A stretch of DNA of 46,119 bases from an uncultured Saprospiraceae bacterium (lineage in GTDB: Bacteria > Bacteroidota > Bacteroidia > Chitinophagales > Saprospiraceae), in NCBI GenBank assembly GCA_937928045.1, contig CALFWO010000065.1, positions 1-46,119 on the forward strand, in the 5' to 3' direction. Both the position numbers and the translations under genes were made by a program. Of this stretch, positions 43,477-46,119 are shown in pieces (positions within the stretch are counted from its first letter, which is position 1; each line of letters opens with the position of its first letter). The notes beneath the pieces are model-generated. The model saw only the letters and a list, made by a program, of their open reading frames with translations. It ran no database searches and was not told the origin of the DNA.

Positions 43477-45567
43477 ATGCAGTTGAAGTATTCTTTTCTT
43501 TCTTTATTCCTTCTTACTTCTTTCTATGTCTGGGCGCAACCAGCCAACGACGAATGTATTGGGGCTATTGAATTATCTGAAGTAACAGACTATTGTTCTA
43601 GTCCCGGAGAATTTACAACTATTGGAGCTACGGTATCGGGTAATAACCCAGCATGCTTTCCAAATGGAATAGATGTATTCGATGTTTGGTTTTCATTTAC
43701 AGCTATAGCAAACACCATTAATGTGAGTGTTCTTGGTAATGTTGCCAACAATAGTGGAGGAACCATTTTAGCTCCACAGGTCGCAGTGTACACAGGAGAC
43801 TGCGTTAATGGTCTTGTAGAATTCGGATGCTTCTCTGATGCTTTTGGCAATAACTTTTCAGAAACCTTTTTACCTGGAGTAACACCAGGGCAAACATATT
43901 ATATCCAAGTTAGTGCAAGAGCTGCCGGAACTGGAACCTTTCAATTGTGCCTTTCTAACTTTAATAGTCCGCCAGAACCTTCAGGAGATTGTGTGACAGG
44001 AGTAATACTCTGTGATAAGTCATCATTTAATGTAGAATATGTATTGGGTGGAGGAAATGATACTCAAGAATTAGATGGTGCGAGCTGTTTGGTAAATTGT
44101 GGTGGTGCTGCCGAAACCAGTTCTGCTTGGTATAAATGGACTTGTGATCAGTCAGGTTCACTTAGTTTTGTTTTAACTCCCAATAACCCTAATGATGATT
44201 TAGACTTTATCGTTTACGAATTGCCAAATGGTATTGATAATTGTAATTCTAAAAGTGAATTGAGGTGTATGGTTTCGGGAGAAAATACTGGACAACCTTT
44301 GGCAGATTGGATTGCCTGTTATGGTCCAACTGGGTTGCAAATTGGAGATCCTGATACCGGAGAGGAATGTGGTTGTCAAGCTGGAGATAATAATTTCGCA
44401 TCTGCTATTGATATGGTTGCTGGACAATCGTATGCTCTGGCAATAAATAACTTTTCAAACAGTAGCGCAGGTTTTTCTTTGGACTTTGGCGGAACAGGAA
44501 CCTTTCTTGGACCAGAAGTTGGGTTTGATTTAAACCCTGATGTGAATATTGAGTGTGACGAAAATATTGTAGTGATAGATGCTTCTAGTTTTGCTGCAGG
44601 GAATATCGTTGGCTGGAGTTGGTTTTTTGGTGCTGGAGCAATACCTGCATCTGCATCAACACCTGGCCCACATACTGTGGAATACGAATCCTTCGGGCAA
44701 AAATTTGTAACGCTAACAGTAGAAAGTGATGGTGGTTGTTTTGTAACGGAAACAATTCCTGTAAATGTTGAAGAATGTTGTGTGCTGCCTTCTGAGTTGA
44801 GATTGGAACTGGTAGATTTTGTTAATCCGCTTTGTGCCGGAGAAGCATCAGGTTCTATTGTCGTGGCTGGGTTTGAAGGTGATCCAGAATATTTATATTC
44901 AATAAATAATGGGACGCCAAGGCCTTTTCCTGTTTTTACAAATCTCGAAGCTGGTTCGTACGATATTTTAATTCAAGACATCAAAGGATGCCAAACTTCC
45001 ATTCAAGTAGACCTACTTGACCCTCCTCCCGTAGTCGTAGATGCCGGACCGGACATAACAGTGGACCTTGGTGACATGGCCAATTTAAACGCCATTGCTG
45101 GACCTTCTGGTACGATTGCTGGGTTTGACTGGAATGGAGACTCTACATTGAGTTGTAACGATTGTTCTGATCCGACGGCTTTTCCCTTGGGTTCTACAGA
45201 GTATGTAGTAAATGCCATCAATGATGATGGTTGTATAGCGGAAGATCGCGTTAGAATTATAGTAAGAGATAATCGTCCAATTTATATCCCTAATGCAATC
45301 TCTCCGAATAATGACGGAAACAACGATCTGTTTCATATTTTTGGAAATAATGCAGCAGTTGAAATTTCAGTGCTTAGAATTTTTAATCGATGGGGAGCAT
45401 TGGTCTATGAGGAAACCAATTTGCCCTTGGGAGAAAATTCTAGAGGATGGGATGGTACTTTCCGCGGCGAACCACTTAATCCAGATGTATTTGTGTTTTA
45501 TGCGATCATAAGATTCATTGACAATAAGGAAATCCTTTATGAAGGAGATATTACTATCTTGCGCTAA
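43477..45567 (+). CDS. Gliding-type (T9SS type B) C-terminal-domain secreted protein
   Basis: A 696-residue secreted protein. The ATG at 43477 directly precedes a signal peptide (MQLKYSFLSLFLLTSFYVWAQ); an earlier ATG at 43459 is possible. Domains: two jelly-roll-like regions with paired cysteines (PANDECIGAIELSE, VAVYTGDCVNGLVEFGC, YYIQVSARAAGTGTFQLCL; then a second with SAWYKWTCDQSGSLSFVL), a PKD-like domain (IVGWSWFFGAGAIP, VTLTVESDGGCFV), a SprB repeat (FVNPLCAGEASGSIVVAGF, GSYDILIQDIKGCQTS) and the gliding-motility-associated C-terminal domain (YIPNAISPNNDGNND, LRIFNRWGALVYEE, WDGTFRGEPLNPDVFVFYA). Known: type B domains send proteins through T9SS to the surface. LptC begins 3 bp later. 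Confidence 0.93.
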   Translation: MQLKYSFLSLFLLTSFYVWAQPANDECIGAIELSEVTDYCSSPGEFTTIGATVSGNNPACFPNGIDVFDVWFSFTAIANTINVSVLGNVANNSGGTILAPQVAVYTGDCVNGLVEFGCFSDAFGNNFSETFLPGVTPGQTYYIQVSARAAGTGTFQLCLSNFNSPPEPSGDCVTGVILCDKSSFNVEYVLGGGNDTQELDGASCLVNCGGAAETSSAWYKWTCDQSGSLSFVLTPNNPNDDLDFIVYELPNGIDNCNSKSELRCMVSGENTGQPLADWIACYGPTGLQIGDPDTGEECGCQAGDNNFASAIDMVAGQSYALAINNFSNSSAGFSLDFGGTGTFLGPEVGFDLNPDVNIECDENIVVIDASSFAAGNIVGWSWFFGAGAIPASASTPGPHTVEYESFGQKFVTLTVESDGGCFVTETIPVNVEECCVLPSELRLELVDFVNPLCAGEASGSIVVAGFEGDPEYLYSINNGTPRPFPVFTNLEAGSYDILIQDIKGCQTSIQVDLLDPPPVVVDAGPDITVDLGDMANLNAIAGPSGTIAGFDWNGDSTLSCNDCSDPTAFPLGSTEYVVNAINDDGCIAEDRVRIIVRDNRPIYIPNAISPNNDGNNDLFHIFGNNAAVEISVLRIFNRWGALVYEETNLPLGENSRGWDGTFRGEPLNPDVFVFYAIIRFIDNKEILYEGDITILR

Positions 45568-45570
45568 TCT

Positions 45571-46119
45571 ATGCGATTAATTTATCTAGTTTTTGTTGTG
45601 CTCTTTTTTGCTTGTGAAAACGACATTCAAGATGTCAATCGCGTTTTCCAAGAAAGAGAAACCAATGTGGAAATTGCCTCCGATATTAAGATGACTTACA
45701 GCGATTCAGCAATTGTTCGTGTTGTTGTAGAGGCTCCTGTTTTGGTGAGACATTTGGAGGACAACAAACCTTATGAAGAATTTCCCGAAGGGCTTTATGT
45801 CGAGTTTTTTAATGACTATGGCGTTAAACAAGGTCAAGTGACTTCCAAATATGGGCTGCGCTATTCTGACAAAAACCAAGTGATACTCCAAGACAGCGTG
45901 GTTTGGCTAAGTTCGGGCAATGAAAAGCTGGAATCGGACGAACTTATTTGGGATGATGCGAAAAATGTCATGTATTCCGAAAAATGGGTAAAAATCACCC
46001 AACCAGGCCAGGAAGTCATTTATTCTTACGGTTTTCAAGCTGATGAGGACTTTACGCACTGGAAATTGAAAACTATGGAGGGCAGTTTGCCGTATGAAGG
46101 GTTCACTAATGAAGAAAAT
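45571..46119 (+). CDS. lptC: LPS export ABC transporter periplasmic protein LptC (3' end outside window)
   Basis: An open frame of 183 codons that runs off the window edge. It begins with a lipoprotein signal whose lipobox is FFAC (Cys15), and the body matches Bacteroidota LptC: SDIKMTYSDSAIVRVVVEAPVL, YEEFPEGLYVEFFND, GQVTSKYGLRYSDKNQVILQDSVVWLSS, ESDELIWDDAKNVMYSEKWVKI, and the hallmark YGFQADEDFTHWKL near the end. Known of the family: LptC takes lipopolysaccharide from the LptBFG transporter and passes it to the LptA bridge. Almost all of the domain is present; only a short tail may be missing. It follows the T9SS gene by 3 bp, so the two may be co-transcribed. Confidence 0.9.
   Translation, partial: MRLIYLVFVVLFFACENDIQDVNRVFQERETNVEIASDIKMTYSDSAIVRVVVEAPVLVRHLEDNKPYEEFPEGLYVEFFNDYGVKQGQVTSKYGLRYSDKNQVILQDSVVWLSSGNEKLESDELIWDDAKNVMYSEKWVKITQPGQEVIYSYGFQADEDFTHWKLKTMEGSLPYEGFTNEEN

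Overview
This is an AT-rich chromosomal stretch from a member of the Bacteroidota, most like the marine Saprospiria group; that rank is an inference from gene content. The evidence is five type IX secretion (T9SS) cargo genes plus one orphan T9SS sorting-domain fragment, a TonB receptor paired with a DUF4249 lipoprotein, a DUF4294 protein, SprB-type and gliding-type C-terminal domains, and several promoters with the Bacteroidota -7 element TAnnTTTG. No rRNA, tRNA, CRISPR array, insertion sequence or prophage was seen. It reads as ordinary core and accessory chromosome, with no obvious genomic island.

Layout. 1-2.9 kb: a cluster of secreted T9SS paralogs (one cut by the window edge, one orphan sorting-domain remnant, one complete). 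2.9-7.6 kb: a giant AsmA-like envelope protein and a DUF4294 protein on the minus strand. 7.8-11.4 kb: a neutral-ceramidase-like hydrolase whose 3' end overlaps an SGNH-MBOAT O-acylation pair. 11.5-17.4 kb: an ALDH7-type aldehyde dehydrogenase, a degenerate MtfA-like membrane protein with a DUF3592-like partner, and ClpB with an unusual lysine-rich tail. 17.6-20.9 kb: a TonB-dependent receptor with a DUF4249 lipoprotein. 21-23.7 kb: an unexported thermolysin-like zinc peptidase and a CrtA-like carotenoid ketolase. 23.8-29 kb: FdhD, its likely client molybdoenzyme (FdhF/YdeP family), and a seven-heme cytochrome c with TPRs. 29.2-35.3 kb: HemA, a choice-of-anchor V T9SS protein, a PlsC-type acyltransferase, a CotH-kinase protein with a C-terminal membrane anchor, and an inositol-monophosphatase-family enzyme. 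35.4-38.8 kb: a small lipoprotein, then a large T9SS protein with PPC-like repeats split by a single-base frameshift. 39-41.7 kb: a calcineurin-type phosphoesterase with TRAP transporter subunits DctQ and DctM but no DctP. 41.7-43.3 kb: an ECF sigma factor, a probable anti-sigma protein and a Spy/CpxP-like periplasmic protein. 43.5-46.1 kb: a gliding-type T9SS protein and the start of lptC.

How genes work together. Three clusters look functional: fdhD plus its molybdoenzyme (sulfur transfer to the Mo cofactor); the MBOAT plus SGNH pair (acyl transfer across the membrane to an unknown envelope or exopolymer substrate); and the sigma, anti-sigma and Spy-like operon (envelope-stress sensing). 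Several genes use TTG or GTG starts, which nearby -7 boxes support. Three convergent gene pairs meet with 6, 0 or -38 bp between their stops. No wholly new system could be proven. The best candidates for follow-up are the degenerate MtfA-like/DUF3592 pair, the cytoplasmic gluzincin with its leader hairpin, the membrane-anchored CotH protein, and the DctP-less TRAP operon with a palindrome around its promoter.
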